Both the position numbers and the translations under genes were made by a program. DNA of 16,068 bases from Promethearchaeota archaeon. Its GTDB lineage: Archaea; Asgardarchaeota; Lokiarchaeia; Sigynarchaeales; SOKP01. The stretch is taken from assembly GCA_004524425.1 (NCBI GenBank), contig SDNN01000049.1, positions 1 to 16,068 of the forward strand, read 5' to 3'. Numbering within the stretch: the stretch's first letter is position 1; every line of letters begins with the position of its first letter. This document shows, one piece after another, positions 1-7,380 of the stretch. The notes under the pieces were generated by a model. The model was not told where the DNA came from, ran no database searches, and was given only the letters and a program-made list of their open reading frames with translations.

Positions 1-313
1 AGATTACTCCACTAGCACCGTGCGAGGGAGATTCTGGACCGCTCGGGGCGTTTGGAGGGTGATTGGTGGTGAATGTCCACGTAGAAGATTGCGTCGTCGC
101 AATGCCGTCGTCAACCACAACGTACCAGGAATAGGTGATGCCTTCTGCCCTTCCACTCCACGTGAAGGAAGCAGTTGTGCCGTTCAAAACATCACTATCG
201 GTGCCAAGCAAAATATCACCATCTGCATTGTAAAATTCCACGTCCAGCGTACCTCCGTCGGGATCAGAGACCACGACGCTCAATTCTGGATCTAAGATTA
301 CTCCACTAGCACC
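1..313 (-). repeat. Tandem Ig-like coding repeat, 294-bp period
   Basis: The 19 bases at 1-19 (agattactccactagcacc) recur exactly at 295-313. The period is 294 bp, or 98 codons, in the frame of the surface protein. Each copy encodes DGASGVI/HGASGVI, the start of an Ig-like unit. Only one full unit and the start of the next are inside the window, so more copies are likely to the left. Confidence 0.8.
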
Positions 314-2116
314 ATCTGAAGGAGACGGATCATTCGGTGGATTTGGAGTATAACCATCATCCCAAATTGGTAAAAAATCTTTACTTCCTGCCGAACCAAA
401 AATGTTATATGGTTTATCACCGATAAAATCATCATCCAAATCTTTGTCTTCATAATCACTCCAATAATTGCCTATAAAAGTATTATTCCATGAATTATAA
501 GTTCCATTATCATTAGCTTGCCGTATACCGTTCGCAGAGAAATTATTATTATAAAATTGATTAAATTCACAATTTGATGTTGTAATATTTACACCAACTA
601 AATTATTATCTGCTATACTGTTACTTGAAATTAGATTATCATCACTATTGTTTTGTAATATCATCCCGTTATTGTTTTCGGTAATTATATTATCTAATAT
701 ATGTGCTTGAGTCACATTATCTAATTTAATTCCCGCATCCATGGAATCTGAACCTGAATTAGTTAACAGGCAGTTTTCAATCTTTAAATATTTACTCGAA
801 TTTCCAATTAAAACACCACTGCCAGAACTATCAGCATCGATCTCTAAATTCTTAATAATATAAGGGAATTCTGCTGTACCAGAACCATTACACCATGCCC
901 TTGTTGATGCCCAAGTCCAACTATTATTTCCCGAATTGAGATTTCCATCAATATGAATTTTTTCTCCATGATTAAAAGGATCTCCAAAAATTGGAAGAGA
1001 ATCATTAGGTCCCATATTAGGATCGGAGGGATAAGTATCACTAGGAATATAAGTATATTCATTATCTCCTATGCCATCTCCATAATCATCAATACCATCC
1101 TCATCTGTATAATTGTCCCAGTAATTTCCTATTATCGAGTTATTCCAATAATTTACATCAGAGCTTTCTTCAACACTAGCATGCAGTTGATTATCTATGA
1201 AATAATTTTTATAAATAGTATTCCCACTTGTCGCTGAGAGTATAAAAATACCATGTTCTTTGTTGTTTTTTACAGTATTTTCTGTTATGGTGTTATCATC
1301 ACCATGTAAATATAATCGGATACCATCCATCTTGTTTTCAGATGCAATATTTCTTGAAATGGTATTATGTATGCTCCATGATTGAATGTTTATTCCATAT
1401 TTAGTGTTATTGGATGCAATATTTCCTGAAATCGTATTTTTTTCACAATATTTTGTCATAGAACCTGTGAGAGAGATCCCAAAGAAAGAGTTATTATTTG
1501 CGATATTTCCTGAAATAATATTATTTTTACAGTTAGATCGTAATTCTATTCCGGCATATGTATTATTATTCAGTATATTTGACAAAATAGTATTATTATT
1601 CCCATTATTAATGTATATTCCAAGAACGTTATTCGAACAATTATTATCTCTTATTGTTCCATTATTTACGTTGCTCAAATAGATTCCAGCAGGATAACCA
1701 TCTAATTCTTTTCCTGCATTAAAAAGAGTACAGTTTCTAATAGTAAAGTAGACATTTTTAGAATCATAAATTGATATGCAGCTTGCCGTATACTCACCAT
1801 CTATATTCAAGTTTTCGATAATATAAGGATCATCCCAGGTGCCATTACCACTACACCAATATTGATTTTTTGCCCATGTCCAATTATTCGCATCAACGCC
1901 GGTCGCACTTCCATTAATTTCAATCGGATTTTCTATTCCTGAAGTTTTTAATCTAATTTTTGTAATATCATCATCAATGAGCCTAGGATTTTCAAGGATT
2001 ATTTCTTTATATTCAGTCGTATTATTAGGATTCATGTTTGGTTGAATACTTACAGAAATGATCATTAAGCAAATGCTTAGTAATGATAGAATCAAAATTT
2101 TTTTTTTATTATTCAT
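1..2116 (-). CDS. Secreted NosD-like parallel beta-helix protein with C-terminal Ig-like repeats (3' end outside window)
   Basis: The frame is open from an ATG at 2114-2116 to the left edge, giving 705 residues with no stop, so the gene is cut by the window. Residues 1-25 are a signal peptide: a KKK start followed by a hydrophobic run. Two modules follow, each opening with a WTWA...W-C-x-G-x-GT...PYII-x-NL-x-ID block (near residues 79 and 398). Each continues with Asn-rich beta-helix rungs of the type N-T-I-x-x-N-x-x-x-N-N-x-x-G-I, and closes with a GNYW block followed by acidic residues and IGD (near 327 and 549). That is the pattern of NosD-type/PbH1 right-handed beta-helices. From about residue 595 the protein becomes Ig/FN3-like (DPELSVVVSDPDGG, TYSWYVVVDDG, STWTFTT), and a second copy begins at the edge. 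It is inferred to be a cell-surface or secreted adhesion or carbohydrate-binding protein; no enzymatic residues were identified. Beta-helix and surface localisation are fairly sure, exact role unknown. Confidence 0.85.
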   Translation of the reverse strand, partial: MNNKKKILILSLLSICLMIISVSIQPNMNPNNTTEYKEIILENPRLIDDDITKIRLKTSGIENPIEINGSATGVDANNWTWAKNQYWCSGNGTWDDPYIIENLNIDGEYTASCISIYDSKNVYFTIRNCTLFNAGKELDGYPAGIYLSNVNNGTIRDNNCSNNVLGIYINNGNNNTILSNILNNNTYAGIELRSNCKNNIISGNIANNNSFFGISLTGSMTKYCEKNTISGNIASNNTKYGINIQSWSIHNTISRNIASENKMDGIRLYLHGDDNTITENTVKNNKEHGIFILSATSGNTIYKNYFIDNQLHASVEESSDVNYWNNSIIGNYWDNYTDEDGIDDYGDGIGDNEYTYIPSDTYPSDPNMGPNDSLPIFGDPFNHGEKIHIDGNLNSGNNSWTWASTRAWCNGSGTAEFPYIIKNLEIDADSSGSGVLIGNSSKYLKIENCLLTNSGSDSMDAGIKLDNVTQAHILDNIITENNNGMILQNNSDDNLISSNSIADNNLVGVNITTSNCEFNQFYNNNFSANGIRQANDNGTYNSWNNTFIGNYWSDYEDKDLDDDFIGDKPYNIFGSAGSKDFLPIWDDGYTPNPPNDPSPSDGASGVILDPELSVVVSDPDGGTLDVEFYNADGDILLGTDSDVLNGTTASFTWSGRAEGITYSWYVVVDDGIATTQSSTWTFTTNHPPNAPSGPESPSHGASGVI

Positions 2117-2503
2117 GAATTCAGCCCTTTTTATTAAAAGATTAATATATTAATTTTAAGTCATGTTAATTTATTATTTAAATCTTTACTTTATTGTAGG
2201 GTTTTGAACTGTCTAATTTCCATCCAAAATCTATTTTTGTGGTAATATTTTATATTAACTCGTAATTCTGTGTGAAAAATTCTAATTCTTGAACAAAAAT
2301 GTGAAAAAAATCAAACCAATCTTTAATAAACTATTGTGAAGTTATAGAACTCAAGGAAAGAAAATTCCACTTAAGAAAAGTGTATCATATTTCATAAAAT
2401 TATAATTAGTTATAAAGATCAAATTTAATATATAAAAATTTTAAAATCAACCTAGATCTCCTTTAATAATTCTAAATAACTAAATATCTGAAATATAAGT
2501 AAA
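2117..2503. other. 387-bp intergenic region, no gene seen
   Basis: This is A/T-rich DNA between the 3' end of the Cys-rich surface gene and the start of the beta-helix gene, both on the minus strand. It has frequent stops in all frames. I see only the candidate TATA box at 2141-2153 and a weak inverted repeat at 2401-2414 (TATAA-TTAG-TTATA). No RNA gene is evident. Confidence 0.5.
2141..2153 (-). promoter_or_regulatory. Candidate TATA box of the beta-helix protein gene
   Basis: On the minus strand an A/T-only TTAATATATTAA-type box is centred about 30 bases upstream of the ATG at 2116, with an A-rich stretch just before it. That spacing fits an archaeal promoter giving a nearly leaderless mRNA. 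A/T richness of the region makes chance matches common. Confidence 0.3.
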
Positions 2504-3916
2504 TTAAAAATTCAAAGTAAGTTCAGATTTAAGATTAATACATTTTATAATGAAGGGAAAAATGCAAGCAACGATAAGAATCCTTGCTTGCAGAGAAGTC
2601 ATTCTAACCGCTACGTTAGAACTGGCGATGTACCTCTCATCGAGAGTTGGGAATTCCGGGACAAAACTTTTATGTGCCGGTATTAACACAAATTGCTGAT
2701 CCGCCTCGGTACAGCCTTGCCATAGGCTTGAAGCAGAAACACTGACCCACTTACCTAAGTCATCTGGTCCATCTATATATACGCCAGGAATTGGTTCCCC
2801 ATCTGGTCCCAGAACAGCATCTGGAACAGCATTGGCGTCTAGGACTATTTCATCGGCAACACTTAAGTGTGCAGTCCACATGACGGCGCCACATGGGCAA
2901 TCGGTTTCTTCACTGGTCCAAGTAATATCAATATCTCCTCCTTTACCAGTCTTATCTTGAAGGAGTGTAATTTGTCCATCGATTGGCTCGTAACCTCCGT
3001 ATACACAGAGAGTGATATATTTATCTGCTAACCATGAATTGGTAATGCAAACAGGTAATTCTTCTGGAATGTTTGTATCGCAAGCAATAATCTTGCCAGG
3101 TTCTACATCGAGACCTGTTATACATCCAGATATCCAGAATTGCTGATCTGGTTCACAACAGCCACACCATTGCGAACAGATACTAGCGCAAACCCATTTG
3201 CCTAAATTATCAGGTCCACCCACGACCTCACATCCATCAGGAAGGACATCAGGCACATGATTGGAAGCTAACACAATTGGTTCATCAACACTAAATTCTG
3301 CTGTCCACATAACAGCACCACAAGGACAGCCAGTTTCTTCACTGGTCCAGTCAATATCAATGACACCTCCATTGGAGGTCTTCATTTGACTTAGAGTAAG
3401 CATACCGTTTACTGGCTCATATCCACCGTAAACACAGAGTGTTAAGTACTTATCTGCTAACCAGTCATTGGTTATGCAAACTGGTAAGGTGTCAGGGAAA
3501 TATCCATCACAAACGACAATTTCACCGGCCTCTACATCGAGGGTTGGCAGATCACATTCTTCTGCTACCGACACGTCGTCGGGCCCCAGACCGGTCGCAA
3601 CTTCTGAAGACAAAAAGTCAGAATTCAGAATTTCTGAGGTTCTAACTTCAGGAGCAGCTTCTTCAGATGCTTGAATTTCTGAAGACGAATCTTCAGTAAT
3701 CTTAGGTTCTGAAAAGCTTTGCACGTATGGCATTTCTTCAATCGCAGTTTGACCTGCAGATTGAGCGCCATCCGCTTCGTTTGTTGCGACTCCCCAACTT
3801 CCGAAGACAAGTACCATGAATACAAGTCCAGTTATTATAATTAGAATTCCCGTAGCGGTTTTAACATGACTTCCATTGGTCTCTTTTTCAAGAGACATAG
3901 GTTTTTTTGGATACAT
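2504..3916 (-). CDS. Membrane-anchored Cys-rich surface protein with two ~143-residue repeats
   Basis: The frame starts with GTG (3919) followed by ATG (3916); ATG is preferred and a GGTGAT sequence overlaps it. Residues below count from GTG. One transmembrane or signal-anchor segment lies at 22-43, then a Ser/Glu-rich linker at 60-110. Two homologous units follow (about 128-262 and 271-410). Shared blocks include LPVCIT, WLADKY-x-TLCVYGGYEP, DI-x-WTSEET-x-CPCGAVMWTA, LGKWV and DQQF. Six Cys positions are common to both units (137/280, 148/291, 162/305, 198/341, 200/343, 254/403), as expected for disulfides outside the membrane. A second hydrophobic segment ends the protein (446-458). Its base composition is visibly richer in G+C than the flanks, like the conserved dnaK gene, which may mean strong expression. 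I do not recognise the family; a surface or envelope role is inferred. Confidence 0.85.
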   Translation of the reverse strand: MYPKKPMSLEKETNGSHVKTATGILIIITGLVFMVLVFGSWGVATNEADGAQSAGQTAIEEMPYVQSFSEPKITEDSSSEIQASEEAAPEVRTSEILNSDFLSSEVATGLGPDDVSVAEECDLPTLDVEAGEIVVCDGYFPDTLPVCITNDWLADKYLTLCVYGGYEPVNGMLTLSQMKTSNGGVIDIDWTSEETGCPCGAVMWTAEFSVDEPIVLASNHVPDVLPDGCEVVGGPDNLGKWVCASICSQWCGCCEPDQQFWISGCITGLDVEPGKIIACDTNIPEELPVCITNSWLADKYITLCVYGGYEPIDGQITLLQDKTGKGGDIDITWTSEETDCPCGAVMWTAHLSVADEIVLDANAVPDAVLGPDGEPIPGVYIDGPDDLGKWVSVSASSLWQGCTEADQQFVLIPAHKSFVPEFPTLDERYIASSNVAVRMTSLQARILIVACIFPFIIKCINLKSELTLNF

Positions 3917-4213
3917 CACCTAATTAATATTTTACACAAAAGTCATATTTAAATCTTATGCTTGAGCTTTGTGCAAAAAATTATTCTGTTAATAGATTTT
4001 ATAACAAAATCTTTTTTTTTATCAAAAAAGTATAAAGAACTTAGATAATAGAATTTGAATCAATATTTCTTATAACAAAAATGAATTAATAGAGAGAAAA
4101 ATTAGCACTAGATGGTTGAATTCTTAAAAAGCATTTTAATTCAATTTAACAAAAAAGCTAATCATTTTTAATAAATGTAAAAAAATTCTTAATGATAAAA
4201 TTTTTTAATACAC

Positions 4214-4729
4214 TCATGAATACAATGAGAAATCAAATTTAGAACCTAACTTGGAAGATGCTCCCGTTTTTCCCGAGCAATATTCATCTAATAAAAGGTT
4301 GCTGTATAAGAAGCAATAAAATACTTTTTGAATGGTTTTAAAAAAAACATTTTTTGCCACATGTCCATCTTTATCAGGAAAAATTTGCTCAATTATTTCA
4401 TACATGAAGTTTTGAGCATCAATCTTGAAATAGACCTCCTTAATGAGAAAATATTTTTTTAAATCATTAAAAAATTGAAATCCCTTGTTATTCTTGAGTG
4501 AAGTTAACTTATTTGCATGTTGTTTTGATAATTGAATTCGAACCACGATATTCAAGAAATTCTTATCTTTGGGTTTAAAAACACTCATTTGCTGACTTCT
4601 CGGGCCTGGAGGAAACGTAAATATAAAGCCAAAATCTACTTTCGAATCAGATATTTTTTGTCTTAGGATCCCCTCATCTAATAAATATTCTTGAATCAAA
4701 CTTTTAAGATTGCCATTTTTTGAAGGCAT
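4214..4729 (-). CDS. Small cytosolic protein resembling DUF2299
   Basis: This 171-residue protein has no signal or membrane segment. The N-terminal half reads LIQEYLLDEGILRQK...DFGFIFTFPPGP...MSVFKPKDKNFLNIVVRIQLS, followed by a helical C-terminal half. The order helix, strand with FPPG, then a K-P-K-D-K strand pair resembles the archaeal DUF2299 family as I remember it. That family has a fold compared to secretion-chaperone proteins and no established function. The match is from pattern memory only. The ATG at 4729 has a TATA-like element 28 bases upstream inside an inverted repeat, which supports this start as a leaderless transcript. It is divergent from the HhH/Bro1-like gene at 4918. Confidence 0.75.
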   Translation of the reverse strand: MPSKNGNLKSLIQEYLLDEGILRQKISDSKVDFGFIFTFPPGPRSQQMSVFKPKDKNFLNIVVRIQLSKQHANKLTSLKNNKGFQFFNDLKKYFLIKEVYFKIDAQNFMYEIIEQIFPDKDGHVAKNVFFKTIQKVFYCFLYSNLLLDEYCSGKTGASSKLGSKFDFSLYS

Positions 4730-4747
4730 GGTATATCATCATGATGG

Positions 4748-4766
4748 AATTTCTTATAAAGAAATT
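4748..4766. promoter_or_regulatory. Perfect 8-bp inverted repeat centred on a TATA box
   Basis: AATTTCTT and AAGAAATT flank the spacer ATA. On the minus strand the centre reads CTTTATAAG, about 28 bases upstream of the ATG at 4729, the expected place for an archaeal TATA box. A dimeric repressor bound here would block TBP. The arms are A/T-rich but perfect over 16 paired positions. Confidence 0.45.
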
Positions 4767-4917
4767 ATCTAAGTCTCTTAATAAATATTTGTGAAGTTTT
4801 TATCAAGTAATTTTTTACCCTAACATATTTTTTACACAAAAATGTGTATAATTAAGTTTAAATAAAAAGTATTGATAAATAAGAATTAGTGATAATCCAT
4901 ATAATATCTGATAAATC

Positions 4918-6654
4918 ATGGGGCTAAAATTAGAAGATATAACTGGCATAGGTAAGACTACTGCCGAGAGGATGAGGTCTGCTGGGATTGATACTGTAGA
5001 GAAGCTTGCAACGATAAACGTTGATCAATTACTCAACATCAACGGAATTGGCAGATCTACGGCGCTAAAGTATATAGAAATTGCAAATCAATTACTAGCG
5101 TCATTAAATACTGGTAAAAAGGAGAGTTCTAACGAAGGAGAAAATAAATTTAAAGAAAATTCAAATCATAAACAAAATATCAATAAAAAGAATAGAGTAC
5201 CATTAAAAAAAGTAAAATCTCCTAACCCGATGAAATTTCCCAAACAAGCAAAAGTAAGTTCTAAAACATTCAAGCCAAGATCAAAAAAAAATAAAAAACA
5301 TGAGACTGCTAAAAAGCCAGTTAGAAAAGCAGAAAAAGAAAGAAGAGAGTTCAAACCAGTACATGATACTTTTTTTCCTCTTGAACACATGCAAAGAATT
5401 AGATTTTTGCATTTTAAAATTAAAGATTTAGAAAAATCGTTAAAAAAACATGATATAACTTTTGACATCGACAAGCTCAAGGAATATAGAGGTTATGTAA
5501 AGTTATTAAATGTTAATTATAAAACCCAGAGTCAAATAAAGATTTTCAAGGAATTGAAATTAACCCCTGATTTTTATGATCCAATTGAAAAGAGAAAAAT
5601 AGAAATATGGGATTTAATGTTTGAATGCGCACGTGTATTCTGGGTTTTTGCAAGGGCTTATGCTCAACTTTCCACGGAATATGAAGAGCAAAATGATATA
5701 AAAAATGCAATAGTCGCCATGGTTGAGTGTAGCAGGGCGTATAAAACCGCAAGCTATTTTAGTCGTGCGTGTATTCGACAAGAAGATATAGGTATTTCCT
5801 TAGATCCTGAAGAATTGGAGTTTAATTCAGAAGAAGCTAGAGTCTTTGCTCAGAGTCTTGCGGCAATGCGCGAAGAAAATAAAAATAACTATTTTAAGGC
5901 AGCTAAAAAATATTCCGGTCTAAGCATGTTGACTCAGAGGTTATTATATTTAAGAAAGCATGATAAAAAAAAGAACGAGCAACTGAAAGCTCAGTTCAAT
6001 TATGATATGGGCAGGGCCTGTCATTTAAATGCAAAAGCTTTATTGAGGACAGCTATTTCATCAAAAATCAAGGGTCGCATAAGAGAGCTCCAAGAAAAGG
6101 CAAATTTTTACTTTTATAAAGCAGAGGAATTATGGGAATACATGTTGGAGGACCTAAGGGATCTCTCAAATGAAGAGAAAAAGAGCTTGGAAATTAATTT
6201 ATCAATAGTAAATGAAAACATAATGGAAAATGATGTAGAGATTATAGATCCTGAGGAAGCTCTAAAAATACAAGATCCAGAGCCAGCAATAATGATACCC
6301 GAAAATTTAGCTCATTTTTTACCGAGAACAACTAAATATCTAACTAACTATCCAACGAAAAATCTTGAATATCGAAGAATCAAGAAATATAAAGAATTTA
6401 AATTGGAAGCTCAACTCAAAATTGACAGGATCCAAAAACTGCAAAATAAGAAAGCGGGGATTGGTCGAACAATAAAGGAGTTGAAAACATTATATAAAAA
6501 TAATGAAATCGATATAAATAGATTTTCAGCACTTTTAGAAAAATACTCAACTAAATATAACATGATTGAAAGCGCAATTACTAAATTACAATCAATCTAT
6601 AAAGAAGATAAGCCAGAGACGAAGGGACCTAAAAAACAAGTTCTTACTCATTAA
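4918..6654 (+). CDS. Helix-hairpin-helix protein with helical, Bro1-like body
   Basis: The protein has 578 residues. Residues 4-63 form a tandem helix-hairpin-helix: ITGIGKTTAERM (8-19) and INGIGRSTALKY (41-52), both with the G-I-G turn that binds the DNA or RNA backbone without base specificity. Residues 64-150 are a Lys-rich, probably disordered linker. Residues 155-410 are all-helical. The run 231-280 (MFECARVFWVFARAYAQLS..., then KNAIVAMVECSRAYKTAS) has the layout of Bro1-domain helices (fErasVLfNiaALysqlA, then a K-A...AAg.F helix). It is followed by a D-P-E-E linker and an F-A-Q-S-L-A-A-M-R-E-E helix where Bro1 proteins have LmLAQAQE. Further helices end near 410, and a coiled-coil-like segment covers 485-565. 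Bro1 assignment is an inference; a TPR-like helical repeat is the alternative. No signal or membrane segment. Gene and HhH domain are secure. Confidence 0.88.
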   Translation: MGLKLEDITGIGKTTAERMRSAGIDTVEKLATINVDQLLNINGIGRSTALKYIEIANQLLASLNTGKKESSNEGENKFKENSNHKQNINKKNRVPLKKVKSPNPMKFPKQAKVSSKTFKPRSKKNKKHETAKKPVRKAEKERREFKPVHDTFFPLEHMQRIRFLHFKIKDLEKSLKKHDITFDIDKLKEYRGYVKLLNVNYKTQSQIKIFKELKLTPDFYDPIEKRKIEIWDLMFECARVFWVFARAYAQLSTEYEEQNDIKNAIVAMVECSRAYKTASYFSRACIRQEDIGISLDPEELEFNSEEARVFAQSLAAMREENKNNYFKAAKKYSGLSMLTQRLLYLRKHDKKKNEQLKAQFNYDMGRACHLNAKALLRTAISSKIKGRIRELQEKANFYFYKAEELWEYMLEDLRDLSNEEKKSLEINLSIVNENIMENDVEIIDPEEALKIQDPEPAIMIPENLAHFLPRTTKYLTNYPTKNLEYRRIKKYKEFKLEAQLKIDRIQKLQNKKAGIGRTIKELKTLYKNNEIDINRFSALLEKYSTKYNMIESAITKLQSIYKEDKPETKGPKKQVLTH

Positions 6655-6660
6655 AATGTA

Positions 6661-6703
6661 ATGGAATTATTTTTATTTCTAATTTTCTTACAATTTTTTA
6701 GAA
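6661..6703 (+). terminator. T-tract terminator after the HhH/Bro1-like gene
   Basis: Several T runs (TTATTTTTATTT, ATTTTC, CAATTTTTTAG) lie just after the stop at 6652-6654, with no stem-loop. This matches intrinsic termination in archaea. Confidence 0.35.
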
Positions 6704-6800
6704 ATCCATGCAAAATTTATTTAGAATGATTAAAGATTATATATTCATCCATATTTTATATTATTATAATTAATTAGAATTCCATCAGTTAAATCCAGCC

Positions 6801-7346
6801 ATGCCGAAGAGTAGATTGGATTTTTTAGAATTAATTAGAAAATATTGGTTTTATGCAGTAATAGCAGCAATTTTTGTTATATTCTTATTTAATAGACTAC
6901 TTGCTATTTGGATTACTTTTGGGTTTTTAATAGTAGTTGTTTTTCTATATTTACCCTCACTCTCTTTTGAAGGCAAATTGATTAAATACATGAAGAAACA
7001 TAATGCGATTGAAGATAAAATAATCGCTAAACAATTTAAACGCCCTTTAGATGAAATTAAAGAAAGAATGGAAAATTTAACGACCAAACAGAAAAGAAAA
7101 AAGTGGTTAATCGTAGGGTTAAACAATCGATACGTTTTTTATAACGAAGACACGATTGATAAATTTAAAGATTATTATAAGATGGGATTCAATGAAAAAC
7201 GCATTTTTGATAATTTAAGAAAAGATGCAAAAATCAGAACCAGAGCAGAGATTAAGGGAATAAAGGATACCTTAATCAACTTAAATAAAATTAAAAAGAG
7301 CTCGGAATCAACTGGAGTTAAATCTCTAAAAAAGAAAAGGAAATAA
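6801..7346 (+). CDS. Two-helix membrane protein with cytosolic winged-helix-like domain
   Basis: The protein has 181 residues. Two adjacent hydrophobic helices (about 15-31 and 33-53) form a hairpin, leaving a basic C-terminal part inside the cell by the positive-inside rule. Residues 59-115 have a winged-helix pattern: a helix IKYMKKHNAIEDKIIAKQ, a recognition-helix-like PLDEIKERMENL, then two strands KKWLIVGLN and RYVFYNE. A helical segment and a poly-basic end (KSLKKKRK) follow. It may be a membrane-tethered nucleic-acid-binding or regulatory protein, but the family is not recognised. A 146-bp gap from the previous gene holds A/T-rich sequence (TTTATATTATTATAATT, about 35 bases upstream of the ATG), so it probably has its own promoter. 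No Shine-Dalgarno is visible. Confidence 0.8.
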   Translation: MPKSRLDFLELIRKYWFYAVIAAIFVIFLFNRLLAIWITFGFLIVVVFLYLPSLSFEGKLIKYMKKHNAIEDKIIAKQFKRPLDEIKERMENLTTKQKRKKWLIVGLNNRYVFYNEDTIDKFKDYYKMGFNEKRIFDNLRKDAKIRTRAEIKGIKDTLINLNKIKKSSESTGVKSLKKKRK

Positions 7347-7355
7347 ACTCTCTTC

Positions 7356-7378
7356 CTTTTATAAATTTTTATTTTGTT
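7356..7378 (+). terminator. T-rich terminator between convergent genes
   Basis: The 34-bp gap between the stop at 7346 and the convergent THEP1 stop contains CCTTTTATAAATTTTTATTTTG. On the plus strand this is a tandem T-tract as at archaeal gene ends. The minus strand is A-rich here, so it would serve only the plus-strand gene. Confidence 0.4.
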
Positions 7379-7380
7379 CA

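Noticed and set aside
20..295. Plus-strand open frame of 91 codons at the left edge
   Set aside because: It is antisense to the Ig-like part of the surface protein, which has a clear domain pattern and a repeat in the minus-strand frame; the plus-strand product has no recognisable feature.
953..1682. Ile/Phe-rich frames on both strands inside the beta-helix gene
   Set aside because: They are by-products of the AAT/ATT-rich coding of Asn-rich rungs; the minus-strand NosD-like frame runs through without a stop and explains the region.
600..1700. Repeated ATTATT/AAT pattern that could be taken for a CRISPR or DNA repeat array
   Set aside because: There is no constant repeat with unique spacers; the periodicity comes from beta-helix rungs encoded with Asn and Ile codons.
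2504..2640. Possible frameshift at the C-terminus of the Cys-rich protein
   Set aside because: The two other frames after PEFPT stop quickly and give no better sorting or membrane tail, so the annotated frame stands.
3925..4845. Shared sequence ATTTT(TT)ACACAAAA at about 3928 and 4827
   Set aside because: It is short, A/T-rich and in different positions relative to nearby starts; it is not enough to call a regulatory repeat.
5166..5480. Minus-strand hydrophobic frame opposite the Lys-rich linker of the HhH protein
   Set aside because: Poly-Lys codons (AAA/AAG) read as Phe/Leu on the other strand; this is an artefact of composition.
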